From Streptomyces sp. NBC_00249 (GTDB taxonomy: Bacteria > Actinomycetota > Actinomycetes > Streptomycetales > Streptomycetaceae), in the NCBI RefSeq assembly GCF_026342355.1, contig NZ_JAPEMV010000009.1:124001-188000 (forward strand): DNA of 64,000 nucleotides. Direction: 5' to 3'. Under the pieces are notes generated by a model. That model was not told the origin of the DNA. It was given only the letters and a program-made list of their open reading frames with translations, and did not search any database. This document shows, piece by piece, positions 33,323-41,613 of this stretch. How positions within the stretch are numbered: the stretch's first letter is position 1; every line of letters begins with the position of its first letter. The translations under genes were made by a program, and so were the position numbers.

Positions 33323-34593
33323 CAGACGGCCACCCTCTCTGGTGTCGGCGGCGGTGTCGGCGGCCCGGCGAACAGGCCGGCGCTGTGCGCGGCGTGCGCG
33401 CGGATCCGGTGGACCGGGCCGAAGAGCAGTTCGTCGGCGGCGGCCCGTTTGAAGTACAGGTGTGCGTCGTGCTCCCAGGTGAAGCCGATGCCGCCGTGCA
33501 GCTGTATCGCCTCGCCCGAGGTGATCCGCAGGGCCTCCAGGGCCTGGGCGAGGGCGAGTGCGCCCTGGTCCGGGTCCCAGGCGGCGTAGTAGGCGGCGGA
33601 ACGCGCCGCCTGGACGTGGACGTAGAGGTCGGCGAGGCGGTGCTTGACCGCCTGGAAGGAGCCGACGGCCCGGCCGAACTGCTCGCGCCCGCGCACGTAC
33701 TCCACGGTGCGGGCGAGCGCCTGCCCGGCCGCGCCGACCGCCTCGGCGGCGAGCAGGGTGGCGGCGGTGCGTCCGGTGCCGGCGAGGGCGGCGAGCACGC
33801 GGGCGGCCTGGGCTTCGCGCCGGCCGTCGGTGCCGCTGCCGGTGCCGATGCCGCTGTCGATGCCGTTGCCGCCGTCCCCGCTTCCCAGCAGTTCCGCGGG
33901 GACGTCGCGCAGCTGCACGCGGCCCTGGGGGCGGGTCTCGTCGAGGGTGTTCTGCCGGTCCCGTACGAGGCCGGGCGCGTCCGCCCGTACGAGGAACAGC
34001 AGCGCCCGGCTGCGGGCGAAGCCGCCGGTGTGCGCGGCGACCAGGAGCAGGCCGGCGCTGTGGCCGTCCAGCACCTGCGGCACCTCCCCGTACAGCCGCC
34101 AGCCCCCGTCCTCGCCGGTCCGGGCCTGGACCCCGCCCGCGCGGCCCCCGCCGGCCCAGTCGCCGGGGGCGTTGTCCCCGGTCAGCGCGAGGGCGGTGGC
34201 GAGGGCCGGGCCGGGTACGGCGAGCGCGGCCGTCAGCTCCCCGGAGGCGAGCGCGGGCAGCAGGGCGGAGCGCTGCGCGGCGGTGCCGAGGGCCGTGACG
34301 AGCGGGGTGGCGAGCCCGGCGGTGGCCAGCAGCGGGGAGGGCAGCAGCACCCGGCCGGTCTCCTCGCAGGCCAGGGCCAGGTCGGCGGGGGCGCAGCCGA
34401 CGCCGCCGTACTCCTCGGCGACGGCGAGGCCCGGCAGGCCGAGCTGCCGGGAGAGCTGCTGCCACAGCTCGGGGTCGTGTCCGGCGGCGGTCCGGACGGC
34501 GGCTTTGACCTCGTCCGGGCCGCAGCGTTTGCCCAGGATCTCGCGCAGGGTGCGGCGTATCTCGTCCTGCTCCGCGGTGAAGGCGGCGTCCAT
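33322..34593 (-). CDS. Acyl-CoA dehydrogenase
   Basis: 423 residues. The all-helical N-terminus (FTAEQDEIRRTLREIL), the barrel, and the C-terminal FAD/substrate helices (YVRGREQFGRAVGSFQAVKHRLADLYV; GEAIQLHGGIGFTWEHDAHLYFKRA) are typical; hallmark REQFGRAVGSFQAVKH. The catalytic Glu position of the classic enzymes is not clear, as in the alpha2-beta2 steroid-type FadE subunits, which need a partner chain. A Gly/Ser/Asp insert near residues 230-255 is unusual. It is the first gene of the ACAD/F420-reductase operon behind operator C1. Confidence 0.88.
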   Translation of the reverse strand: MDAAFTAEQDEIRRTLREILGKRCGPDEVKAAVRTAAGHDPELWQQLSRQLGLPGLAVAEEYGGVGCAPADLALACEETGRVLLPSPLLATAGLATPLVTALGTAAQRSALLPALASGELTAALAVPGPALATALALTGDNAPGDWAGGGRAGGVQARTGEDGGWRLYGEVPQVLDGHSAGLLLVAAHTGGFARSRALLFLVRADAPGLVRDRQNTLDETRPQGRVQLRDVPAELLGSGDGGNGIDSGIGTGSGTDGRREAQAARVLAALAGTGRTAATLLAAEAVGAAGQALARTVEYVRGREQFGRAVGSFQAVKHRLADLYVHVQAARSAAYYAAWDPDQGALALAQALEALRITSGEAIQLHGGIGFTWEHDAHLYFKRAAADELLFGPVHRIRAHAAHSAGLFAGPPTPPPTPERVAV

Positions 34594-34641
34594 CGTCGGG
34601 CTCCTCCCGGGGGCACCTCCCAGCGGTGGCCGGGGGCGCAT

Positions 34642-34656
34642 CTGACGGGCCGTCAT
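34642..34656. promoter_or_regulatory. TetR-type operator, site C1
   Basis: CTGACGGGCCGTCAT, one mismatch from a perfect palindrome in the last base, lies 49 bp upstream of the acyl-CoA dehydrogenase start (minus strand). Confidence 0.7.
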
Positions 34657-34722
34657 GTTAGGGCTGCGGGGGCGAGAAACACAGGGGGCGGAGGTGTCCG
34701 ACTGCGGAGCGGGGTCTAGCAT

Positions 34723-34737
34723 CTGACAGACCGTCAG
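34723..34737. promoter_or_regulatory. TetR-type operator, site C2
   Basis: CTGACAGACCGTCAG lies 16 bp upstream of the thiolase start at 34754 (plus strand). With C1 it gives each arm of this divergent promoter its own site. Confidence 0.75.
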
Positions 34738-34753
34738 CTGTACCGTCCTGCCC

Positions 34754-35956
34754 ATGCCTGGAACCGAATCCGGACCCGCCCCCGCCGCCCCGCTGCGCCG
34801 CCGCCGCGTCGCGGTGGTCGGCGTCGCCCTCTCCGACTGCGGCCGGGTCGACGGCCCGACCCCCTACGCCCTGCACGCGCAGGCCGCCCGGCGGGCACTG
34901 GCCGACTCCGGCCTGGACCGGTCCGTCATCGACGGCTTCGCCTCGGCCGGCCTCGGCACCCTCGCCCCGGTGGAGGTCGCCGAGTACCTGGGGCTGCGCC
35001 CCACCTGGGTCGACTCCACCTCCGTCGGCGGCTCGACCTGGGAGGTCATGGCCGCCCACGCGGCGGAAGCCATCGCCGCCGGACACGCCAACGCCGTCCT
35101 GCTGGTCTACGGCTCCACCGCCCGCGCCGACATCAAGGCCCGCCGCCGCACCTCGAACCTCTCCTTCGGCGCCCGCGGACCGCTCCAGTTCGAGGTCCCG
35201 TACGGCCACACGCTGATCTCCAAGTACGCGATGGCCGCGCGCCGCCACATGCACGAGTACGGGACGACCCTGGAGCAGCTCGCCTCGGTCGCCGTCCAGG
35301 CCCGCGCCAACGCGGCCACCAACCCGGACGCGATGTTCCGCACCCCGCTCACGGTGGACGAGGTGCTCACCTCCGAGATGATCGCGGACCCCTTCACGAA
35401 GCTGCACTGCTGCATCCGCTCGGACGGCGGCTGCGCGGTGCTGCTGGCCGCGGAGGACTACGTACCGGACACCGCGAAGACCCCGGTGTGGGTCCTGGGC
35501 GCGGGCAGCGCCGTCTCCCACACCACGATGTCGGAATGGGAGGACTTCACCGTCTCCCCGGCGGCCGTCTCCGGCCGCCTCGCCTTCGAACGGGCCGGCC
35601 TGACCCCGGCCGACGTCGACCTCGCGGAGATCTACGACGCCTTCACGTACATGACCCTGGTGACCCTGGAGGACCTCGGCTTCTGCGCGAAGGGCGAAGG
35701 CGGAGCCTTCGTCGAGAAGGGCCGCCTGCTCCGCGAGGGCGACCTCCCGGTCAACACCGACGGCGGCGGCCTCTCCGCCTGCCACCCGGGCATGCGCGGC
35801 CTGTTCCTCCTCGTGGAAGCCGTCCGCCAACTCCGCGGCGAAGCGGGCCCGGGCCAGGTGACCCGCCGCGACGGCCACCTCCCGGAGGTAGCCCTGGCCT
35901 CGGGCACGGGCGGGTGGTTCTGCTCGTCGGGGACGGTGATCCTGGGGCGGGGGTGA
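34754..35956 (+). CDS. Second thiolase-like lipid-transfer protein (Ltp type)
   Basis: 400 residues with the same plan as the gene at 23006: VAVVGVALSDCGRV at the start, MAARRHMHEYGTTLEQLASVAVQARANA in the middle and NTDGGGLSACHPGMRGLFLLVEAVRQLRG at the end, where the His is kept and a Cys precedes it (SACHPG). No DUF35 gene adjoins it; the free DUF35 gene at 39017, which lies behind an operator of the same type, may be its partner. It carries operator C2 in its promoter. Confidence 0.88.
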   Translation: MPGTESGPAPAAPLRRRRVAVVGVALSDCGRVDGPTPYALHAQAARRALADSGLDRSVIDGFASAGLGTLAPVEVAEYLGLRPTWVDSTSVGGSTWEVMAAHAAEAIAAGHANAVLLVYGSTARADIKARRRTSNLSFGARGPLQFEVPYGHTLISKYAMAARRHMHEYGTTLEQLASVAVQARANAATNPDAMFRTPLTVDEVLTSEMIADPFTKLHCCIRSDGGCAVLLAAEDYVPDTAKTPVWVLGAGSAVSHTTMSEWEDFTVSPAAVSGRLAFERAGLTPADVDLAEIYDAFTYMTLVTLEDLGFCAKGEGGAFVEKGRLLREGDLPVNTDGGGLSACHPGMRGLFLLVEAVRQLRGEAGPGQVTRRDGHLPEVALASGTGGWFCSSGTVILGRG

Positions 35957-35993
35957 TTGGGGGGGTGGGGCGGGTCTCTCAGGGGTGCGGCGG

Positions 35994-36153
35994 GCTGCCT
36001 TCGGCTGCCATCCCAGGCATCCGGCCAGCTCAGAGCCCCGTTCCGGGACCAAGGTGCGGCTCTACCCGCACGAAATGACGACGAGAACGCCATCCGGCCC
36101 CTCCAGCCCCCTCCAGACGCGTCAGATCGCTACGCGCTCCTCTTTTCTCAGCG
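35994..36153 (+). repeat. Left arm of a long inverted repeat
   Basis: About 160 bp that match, inverted, the segment 36838-36985 with roughly 80-90% identity by eye. Well-conserved blocks include CAGCTCAGAGCCCC (36026-36039), CACGAAATGACGACGAGAA (36069-36087) and ACGCGTCAGATCGCTACGCG (36117-36136). The left arm has some extra bases around 36092-36115. The two arms bracket the gene at 36390. Confidence 0.8.
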
Positions 36154-36389
36154 ACTGCGGCCCGTCCGGGGCTGGTCATAAGCCGCCAACGATCGCTACA
36201 CAGCCGATGTCATATGGCGGCGAGCAGGCCGGCCGGACGATTCGAACGGGCTGTCGACGAAACGGGACGAAATCGGGACGGTCCCGTCGACGGACTGGCT
36301 TGCTCCGCACGGGACCCCCGGGGGAAGGTTTCTTCCGACCCAAGATCAACTTTTGGTGCCCGCAAGCACCGCAACTCAGGGGGAAGACT

Positions 36390-36755
36390 GTGCAGATCCG
36401 TAGGAAGCTCGCCACCGCCGCAGTGACGCTCGCCGTGGCCGGTACCGGCCTCGTCGCCGGGACCGGGTCGGCGTGGGCCGCGGACAACGGCCAGCAGATC
36501 CAGATCGACGACGCCTCCCGCAGGGCCCAGTCCGTCTACATCAAGGGGTCCAACCAGAACGGCACCACGGTAGGCAAGTGCTTCAACATCACCCCGGACT
36601 CGTCTACGAAGCTGTGGGGCTGGTGGTGGAAGAACACCGTCGAGGTCACCGCTTACAGCTACAACAACTGTGGCGGCGGCCGCATCTCCACCCGCACCGC
36701 CTGGATCAACACCACTCAGAGCTGGGGTGACTTCCAGGTCGTCAGCGTCCGCTGA
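36390..36755 (+). CDS. Small secreted protein of unknown function
   Basis: 121 residues from GTG 36390. The signal peptide (KLATAAVTLAVAGTGLVAG) is cut after AWA. The mature domain of about 90 residues is rich in aromatic and polar residues, with a cysteine pair (GKCFNITP ... NNCGGGRIST) and several Trp (LWGWWWKNTVEV). It resembles the small beta-sandwich exported proteins of streptomycetes; no catalytic motif is seen. The whole gene lies between the arms of a long inverted repeat and ends in a strong terminator. Confidence 0.82.
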   Translation: MQIRRKLATAAVTLAVAGTGLVAGTGSAWAADNGQQIQIDDASRRAQSVYIKGSNQNGTTVGKCFNITPDSSTKLWGWWWKNTVEVTAYSYNNCGGGRISTRTAWINTTQSWGDFQVVSVR

Positions 36756-36773
36756 CCGACCCACAGCGCACAC

Positions 36774-36800
36774 CGCCCCGGCCGCGACGCGGCCGGGGCG
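36774..36800 (+). terminator. Strong hairpin terminator
   Basis: Perfect 12-bp arms CGCCCCGGCCGC / GCGGCCGGGGCG around GAC, 19 bp after the secreted-protein stop, followed by TTCCC. Confidence 0.85.
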
Positions 36801-36837
36801 TTCCCGTACCCCAGAACGACCCCAGACGGCCGCCAGC

Positions 36838-36985
36838 CGCTGAGAAATGAGGAGCGCGTAGCGATCTGACGCGTCTCCCCGCTCCCGATGGCCTTCTCGT
36901 CGTCATTTCGTGCAGGTAGGGCTCTGCCTTGGTACGGGAAGGGGCTCTGAGCTGCCCGGATGGGTGGATGGCGGCCGGAGGCAGG
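36838..36985 (-). repeat. Right arm of the long inverted repeat
   Basis: The inverted partner of 35994-36153. Conserved blocks are CGCGTAGCGATCTGACGCGT (36855-36874), CGTCATTTCGTGCAGG (36901-36916) and GGGGCTCTGAGCTG (36941-36954). No gene is supported between here and 37222. Confidence 0.8.
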
Positions 36986-37041
36986 TCATCTCTTCGCTGA
37001 CGGGGCCGCTCCTCATCTCTTCTGCCCCGTCCCGTTTCTTT

Positions 37042-37187
37042 GGGGGTTTCCCGGCAGTCTTCTGTTTTTCCGGGGCGGGACGGTCTGTCAAGGGTGGCCG
37101 AAGGCCATCGCGAAGCGACGCGACGAAGGAGCGCCCTTGACAGGCCGGCCCGACACGGAAGGACGATGAGACTGACGGGAAACCCCC
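37042..37187. repeat. Nested inverted repeats forming one long hairpin
   Basis: Outer arms are 37042-37060 (GGGGGTTTCCCGGCAGTCT) and 37169-37187, with one mismatch. Inner arms are CTGTCAAGGG (37085-37094) and CCCTTGACAG (37134-37143), perfect, and the intervening parts also pair partly. The 39-nt loop is rich in CGAAG/GCGACG. This could be a structured RNA, a recombination end or a bidirectional terminator. Confidence 0.8.
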
Positions 37188-37222
37188 AACCCCTCCCTGA
37201 GACCGCCCCGCCGGGACGCTGC

Positions 37223-37813
37223 CTACCACCCCAGCTCGTCCACCGGCCGCCCGTCCCGGGCTATGCGGAGGGTGTGCGGGGTGTGGTCGAGGTCGATGAG
37301 GGTGATGTGGGTGGCGTCGGGCCAGGTGGCCTCCAGGACGCCCTTCGGGTACGCCGCTCCCGGGGCCGGGGCCGCGTACTGGGCCACCGGCCAGCGGCGG
37401 GTGGCCGGGAAGGGGCCCGCGTCGACGTAGATGCGCCAGACCGGGTCGGTGAGTGCCGAGGTCTGTTCCACCACCAGGCGGCGGTGCGAGCCGTCCGGGG
37501 CGGGGACGTCGAACTCGCGGTCCGGGAACGGGTCGGAGACCAACTCGTAGGCGGGGACGGCGAGTACGCCCAGGACGGCCACCCCCGCCAGGGCCAGCCC
37601 GGCGGCCTTGCGGATGTCGGGGTGGCGGGCGTGGAGGAGGGCCGCGCCGACGAGGCAGAGGACGGCCAGGGCCGCGAGGAGCACGGGGTGGTTCAGTTCG
37701 GCCAGCAGGGCCGGGCCGCCGGGCCGGTCGTAGAGGGGGGCTGCGACCGCTACGCCCACCGATATGGCGGCGAGGGCGAGCAGCCCGCGCCCCCCAACCC
37801 TGTGCATGTCCAT
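37223..37813 (-). CDS. Membrane protein of unknown function
   Basis: 196 residues from ATG 37813. Three hydrophobic segments (GLLALAAISVGVAVAAPLY, PVLLAALAVLCLVGAALL, AAGLALAGVAVLGVLAVPAY) precede a C-terminal extracytoplasmic domain of about 100 residues (VPAPDGSHRRLVVEQTSALTDPVWRIYVDAG in part) that has a beta-rich look and no Cys. I do not recognise the family. It is divergent from the PNPOx-like gene, with 24 bp between the starts. Confidence 0.75.
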   Translation of the reverse strand: MDMHRVGGRGLLALAAISVGVAVAAPLYDRPGGPALLAELNHPVLLAALAVLCLVGAALLHARHPDIRKAAGLALAGVAVLGVLAVPAYELVSDPFPDREFDVPAPDGSHRRLVVEQTSALTDPVWRIYVDAGPFPATRRWPVAQYAAPAPGAAYPKGVLEATWPDATHITLIDLDHTPHTLRIARDGRPVDELGW

Positions 37814-37837
37814 GGGCCCGCACCCTAGCCTGGGGGC

Positions 37838-38509
37838 ATGACCAGCGACTTCCACAGCACCCTGCACTCCCTGCGGGTGTGGGACACCCCGCTCCCCGGC
37901 TTCGACACCGGGGCGGCGCCGGACGAGCCGCTGCCCCTGTTCCGCGAGTGGTTCGTCGAGGCGGCGCGGGCGGGGCAGGCCGAGCCGCACACGATGAGCC
38001 TGGCCACGGTGGACGCGGCGGGGCGGCCCGACGTACGCGTGCTGATGCTGCACGACGCGGACGCGCGCGGCTGGCACTTCGCCTCGCACGCCACCAGCGC
38101 CAAGGGCCGCCAGCTGGCCGGGTGTCCGGACGCGGCGCTCGTCTTCTACTGGCCGGCGCGGGGCCGGCAGGTCCGGGTACGGGGGCGGGTGGGGGCGTGT
38201 GGGCCCGAGGAGAGCCGGGCGGACCTCGCGGTGCGTTCGCGCGGGGCCCTCGCGGCCGCGCTGACCGGGCGGCAGAGCGAGGTGCTGGAGTCGGCCGGGG
38301 AGCTGGCGCGGGCTTCGGCGGCGGCGTGGGAGCGGGCGGGGGCCGAGCCGGACGCGCCGGCGCCGACCTGGACCCGGTACGTCCTGGACCCCGTCGAGGT
38401 GGAGTTCTTCCAGGGCGACGCCGCCCGCCGCCACGTCCGGCTCCGCTACCGGCGGGCCGAGCGCGGCGACGGCGGCGACGGGTGGGTGCGCGAGCTGCTC
38501 TGGCCGTAG
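37838..38509 (+). CDS. Pyridoxamine 5'-phosphate oxidase family flavoprotein
   Basis: 223 residues. The PdxH-like split barrel is evident: EPHTMSLATVDAAGRPDVRVLMLHDADARGWHFASHATSAKGRQL (hallmark FASHATSAKGRQL, FMN site) and ALVFYWPARGRQVRVRGRV. The C-terminal WTRYVLDPVEVEFFQGD and LRYRR segments correspond to the dimerisation part of PdxH. Divergence from canonical PdxH suggests a related oxidase or FMN/F420 protein rather than the B6 enzyme itself. Confidence 0.85.
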   Translation: MTSDFHSTLHSLRVWDTPLPGFDTGAAPDEPLPLFREWFVEAARAGQAEPHTMSLATVDAAGRPDVRVLMLHDADARGWHFASHATSAKGRQLAGCPDAALVFYWPARGRQVRVRGRVGACGPEESRADLAVRSRGALAAALTGRQSEVLESAGELARASAAAWERAGAEPDAPAPTWTRYVLDPVEVEFFQGDAARRHVRLRYRRAERGDGGDGWVRELLWP

Positions 38510-38645
38510 GGCGGGGGTGACGGAACCCCCGCCCGCGCCGGTGCTGCTTCTCGTGCCCGTGCCGCACGTCCCGGCACGGCCCCCGCACGCCGCCCGGTCA
38601 ATTTCGGTCGCCGCCGGGCCGGGCCGGGAACTAGGCTCGACGCCC

Positions 38646-39008
38646 ATGAGCATCCTGCGGTCGATCCACGGCATACCGGTCCTGATGTGCGCCCCCGAAG
38701 GCCCGGCCATCGGCGCCGAACGCGACGCCCTGGACCTCATCGGCGACGCCGGCTACCAGGGCGCCCGCTGGGCCGTCGTCCCCGCCGGGCGGTTCGACGA
38801 CGCGTTCTTCGAGCTGCGTACGCGGGTCGCCGGCGACATCATCCAGAAGTTCGCCCAGTACCGCGTCGGCCTCGTCGTCCTCGGCGACATCTCCCGCCAC
38901 ACGGACGCGAGTTCGGCGCTGCGCGACTTCGTCCGCGAGTGCAACCGCGGCACCCAGACCTGGTTCCTGGCCGACGCCGATGAGCTCGACGAGCGCCTGA
39001 AGGGCTAG
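38646..39008 (+). CDS. DUF4180-type protein
   Basis: 120 residues: IHGIPVLMCAPEGPAIGAERDALDLIGDAGYQGARWAVVPAGRFDDAFFELRTRVAGDIIQKFAQYRVGLVVLGDIS, with GARWAVVPAGRFDDAFFELR as the diagnostic run. The domain is an alpha/beta sandwich of unknown biochemical role, found widely as single-gene units. It is convergent with the DUF35 gene over only 8 bp. Confidence 0.82.
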   Translation: MSILRSIHGIPVLMCAPEGPAIGAERDALDLIGDAGYQGARWAVVPAGRFDDAFFELRTRVAGDIIQKFAQYRVGLVVLGDISRHTDASSALRDFVRECNRGTQTWFLADADELDERLKG

Positions 39009-39016
39009 GCCGCCCC

Positions 39017-39448
39017 TCAGGCCGGTCGGAAGACCGCCACCGAGACCCCCTCCGCCGCCTCGCGGAAGGTGACCTGGAGGAGCATGCCGATGCGCAGGGC
39101 GCCGTCCGGGCAGTCGACGACCTCCGCCATCATCCGGGGGCCCTCCGCGAGGTCGACGACGGCGGCCGTGTACGGGACGCGGGTGCCGAAGGGCGGGAGG
39201 TCGTTGCGGTGGATCACGGACCAGGTGTAGAGGGTGGCGCGGCCACCGGCCTCCTCCCAGGTCACCCGGTCCTCCCCCGCCCAGCAGTGCGGGCAGAACT
39301 CGCGGGGGTAGTGGTGGGCGCGGCCGCAGTCGGCGCAGCGGCGCAGCAGGAGGCGGCCTTCGGCGGCGGCGTCCCAGTAGGGGCGGGTGAACTCGTCCGC
39401 CTCCGGGAGGTCGTAGCGCGGGGTGTTCGCGGGGGCGTTCGCGGTCAC
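39017..39448 (-). CDS. Zn-ribbon OB-fold (DUF35) protein, second copy
   Basis: 143 residues from GTG 39448 in a GTGA overlap with the DoxX gene. The helix EFTRPYWDAAAEGRLLLRRC leads to the ribbon CADCGRAHHYPREFCPHC and the OB fold (GRATLYTWSVIHRNDLPPF). It is organised as the protein at 24170 and probably partners the lone Ltp thiolase at 34754, since both promoters carry the same operator type. Confidence 0.9.
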   Translation of the reverse strand: MTANAPANTPRYDLPEADEFTRPYWDAAAEGRLLLRRCADCGRAHHYPREFCPHCWAGEDRVTWEEAGGRATLYTWSVIHRNDLPPFGTRVPYTAAVVDLAEGPRMMAEVVDCPDGALRIGMLLQVTFREAAEGVSVAVFRPA

Positions 39449-39897
39449 AGGAAGAGTCCGATCGAGGCGTCGAGGGACCAGGCCTGCCAGCCCATGGCGA
39501 AGAGCGCGACGAGCGAGATGAGCGCCATCATCGCGTTCTGGCCCTGTTCGGCCCAGTCGTGGATCATCAGCACGAGGTAGAGCAGGTTCAGCAGCAGTCC
39601 GCCGATCAGGGCGACCGGGGTGAGGAAGCCGAGCACCAGGCCGAGCCCGAGGGCGAGTTCGGCGTAGACGACGATGTACGCCATGAGTTTCGGGCGGGGC
39701 CGGACGACCTTCTCGAAGCCGCCCTTGACGAAGCCCCAGCGGTGTTTGCCGGCGACGTCGGCGGCCCAGGCTATGCCGGTGCCGCGTTCGAACCAGCCCT
39801 TCTTGTCCTTGTGCCGCCAGCTCTCCAGCCACCACAGGCCGAGGCCTATCCGCAGTACGGCGAGCCATTCGGCTCCGCTGAGCCAGACGGTCTGCAT
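39445..39897 (-). CDS. DoxX-like membrane protein
   Basis: 150 residues with four helices (WLAVLRIGLGLWWLESW, LMAYIVVYAELALGLGLVLGFL, ALIGGLLLNLLYLVLMIH, MMALISLVALFAMGWQAW). The FVKGGFEKVVRPRPKLMAYIVVYAELALG run is DoxX-like. DoxX proteins support membrane-bound redox reactions; the partner enzyme here is not known. ATG 39897 has GGAGGAC upstream; the perfect operator D lies 38 bp before it. Confidence 0.87.
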   Translation of the reverse strand: MQTVWLSGAEWLAVLRIGLGLWWLESWRHKDKKGWFERGTGIAWAADVAGKHRWGFVKGGFEKVVRPRPKLMAYIVVYAELALGLGLVLGFLTPVALIGGLLLNLLYLVLMIHDWAEQGQNAMMALISLVALFAMGWQAWSLDASIGLFL

Positions 39898-39935
39898 CGG
39901 CAGTCCTCCACCCTCCACCACCACCACCACCTGAT

Positions 39936-39950
39936 CTGACGGTACGTCAG
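39936..39950. promoter_or_regulatory. TetR-type operator, site D
   Basis: CTGACGGTACGTCAG is a perfect palindrome around GTA. It precedes the DoxX-DUF35 operon; on its right side only the 3' end of the racemase-like gene is present. Confidence 0.8.
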
Positions 39951-39982
39951 TTCAGCGGATGGCGGCCCATCCCGCAAGCCCC

Positions 39983-40762
39983 CTACGACGTCCGGCCGCC
40001 CCGGAACAGCGCGCCGTACCCCGTCACCGCGCCGACGGGATGCCCCGCCGCCGCCAGGGCCGCCCACAGCAGCACCTGGTTCGCGGTGAGCACCGGCCGC
40101 CCGAGGGTGGCTTCGAGGGCCTCGATCACCCCGACCGCGCGGAAGCCGTTGCCGCCGATCACGACCGCCTCGGCCGCGTCGGGGACCTCGCGCGCCACCC
40201 AGTCGTGCAGGGCCTGCGGCCGGACCAGCCGCTGCCCGCCGGGCAGCCCGCACGGGGCGGCGTACGCGACCTCGAACCCGGCCTCCTCGTAGTAGCCGCG
40301 CCCCAGCTCGTTCAGGGTGGCGTCGAACCACGGCGGATCGACGAGGGCGATCCGCCCGACCCCCAGCACCCGCAGCGCCTCGACGGCGGCCGCGCACGTC
40401 GCGACCACCGGCAGCCCGTGGGCCCGCTCCCGCAGCCGGTCCAGCATGTACGCCTCCCCGCGCGCCCCGATCACGTACGCGGAGCTGGTGAAGGCGTAGG
40501 CGATGGCCGCCACCGGGGCGGCGGCCAGCAGCACGGCCGCCTCGTCCACGTGCGGGGGCTCCGCGAAGGCCCGGACGGGCGCGAGCGGGATGGTGGCGTC
40601 CATCTCACCGCCGTCGCGCATGGCACCGAACGGCACCCGGGCGGCGTGCAGGCCCACCTCCGGCGGGGCCATGGCACGCAGCTCCGACTCGGGGCCCACG
40701 TCGGCGTGGGGGGTGAGGACACCGAGGCGGACGCGTACGTCCCATCCGTCGGGCTGCCACAT
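39983..40762 (-). CDS. Maleate isomerase / Asp-Glu racemase superfamily protein
   Basis: 259 residues. The AMDase/maleate isomerase type shows RLGVLTPHADVGPESEL at the N-terminus and two pseudo-symmetric catalytic Cys positions. Here the first site reads AYAFTSSAYV, with no Cys, and the second reads VVIGGNGFRAV, also without Cys; a Cys is found in VVATCAAAVEAL. The racemase chemistry is thus uncertain. ATG 40762 is chosen because AGGAG precedes it and the family domain starts there. Confidence 0.78.
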   Translation of the reverse strand: MWQPDGWDVRVRLGVLTPHADVGPESELRAMAPPEVGLHAARVPFGAMRDGGEMDATIPLAPVRAFAEPPHVDEAAVLLAAAPVAAIAYAFTSSAYVIGARGEAYMLDRLRERAHGLPVVATCAAAVEALRVLGVGRIALVDPPWFDATLNELGRGYYEEAGFEVAYAAPCGLPGGQRLVRPQALHDWVAREVPDAAEAVVIGGNGFRAVGVIEALEATLGRPVLTANQVLLWAALAAAGHPVGAVTGYGALFRGGRTS

Positions 40763-40891
40763 CGCACCGCTCCTCTCCGCTGGGCCGGACCCCCACTGTG
40801 CAGCGCACCGCCCCCGGCACGGCGCTGCAACGCCGGACCGCCCGCCCGGACCGCCCGCCCGGGCGGCCCGTACGGCACAGCGCACACGGCC

Positions 40892-41377
40892 TCAGCCCCT
40901 GCGCCCGTCGCGCAGCCGCTTCCAGGCGGCCGCGCCGAGCGTGACGCCCCACACCACGAACAGGGCGTACCAGAAGAGCCCCCAGGCGGCCTGCGGGTGC
41001 GCGTCCTGCGCGGCGAAGGCCGGGGCGGAGACGACCCGTTCGGCGGCGAGCAGGTACTGGAGCGCGAAGTACGTGAACCCCCAGAGCGTCATCCCGGCCG
41101 AGGCGGCCAGCACCGGGACGGCGAGCAGCCGGCGCGGGAGCCGGCGGCCCCACGGCCGGACCAGGGCCAGCGCGACGACCGCGCCGAGCACGGCGACGCC
41201 GCCCATCCCCCAGTAGCCGACGGCGGCCTCCCAGGTGCCGTGCGGGGCCCCGGCGAAGTCGCCGGGGAAGGTGGCCCCGATCCCGGCGCCCCACCAGAAG
41301 TGCGGCGCCGCGTACGCGAGGGCCGCCGCCGCGGCCGCGTAGCCCGTCCATCCGTGCCGTACCGCCGTCGCGCCCAT
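40892..41377 (-). CDS. Four-helix membrane protein (DUF3995-like)
   Basis: 161 residues with helices AAAAALAYAAPHFWWGAGIG, GMGGVAVLGAVVALALV, LLAVPVLAASAGMTLWGFTYFAL and WGLFWYALFVVWGVTLGAAAW. The APHFWWG stretch resembles DUF3995 small membrane proteins. The role is unknown. The 236-bp gap to the FMO gene (41378-41613) shows nothing I can name. Confidence 0.7.
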   Translation of the reverse strand: MGATAVRHGWTGYAAAAAALAYAAPHFWWGAGIGATFPGDFAGAPHGTWEAAVGYWGMGGVAVLGAVVALALVRPWGRRLPRRLLAVPVLAASAGMTLWGFTYFALQYLLAAERVVSAPAFAAQDAHPQAAWGLFWYALFVVWGVTLGAAAWKRLRDGRRG

Positions 41378-41613
41378 GACGTCCCCCGATGTCCCGATGT
41401 CCCGTCGGCGGGGGCCCGTCGCCGCCCGCCCGGAACCAGTCTGGCCGGGCACGCCCCCGCCGCGGATCGCCCGCCCGCCCGATCCGCCTCCCCCGCGGGA
41501 GGGAGGCGGGGCAGGGCCCGGAGGCGTACGCGACGGCCGCCGTGATCGATCCGCAATCGATTCCCTCCTCGTCCGAGACCCATCAACGCTGTGTGTCGAT
41601 ACGCTCACTCCTC

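Noticed and set aside
36001..37222. Secreted-protein cassette considered as an insertion sequence
   Set aside because: No transposase and no target duplication could be found; only the inverted arms are supported.
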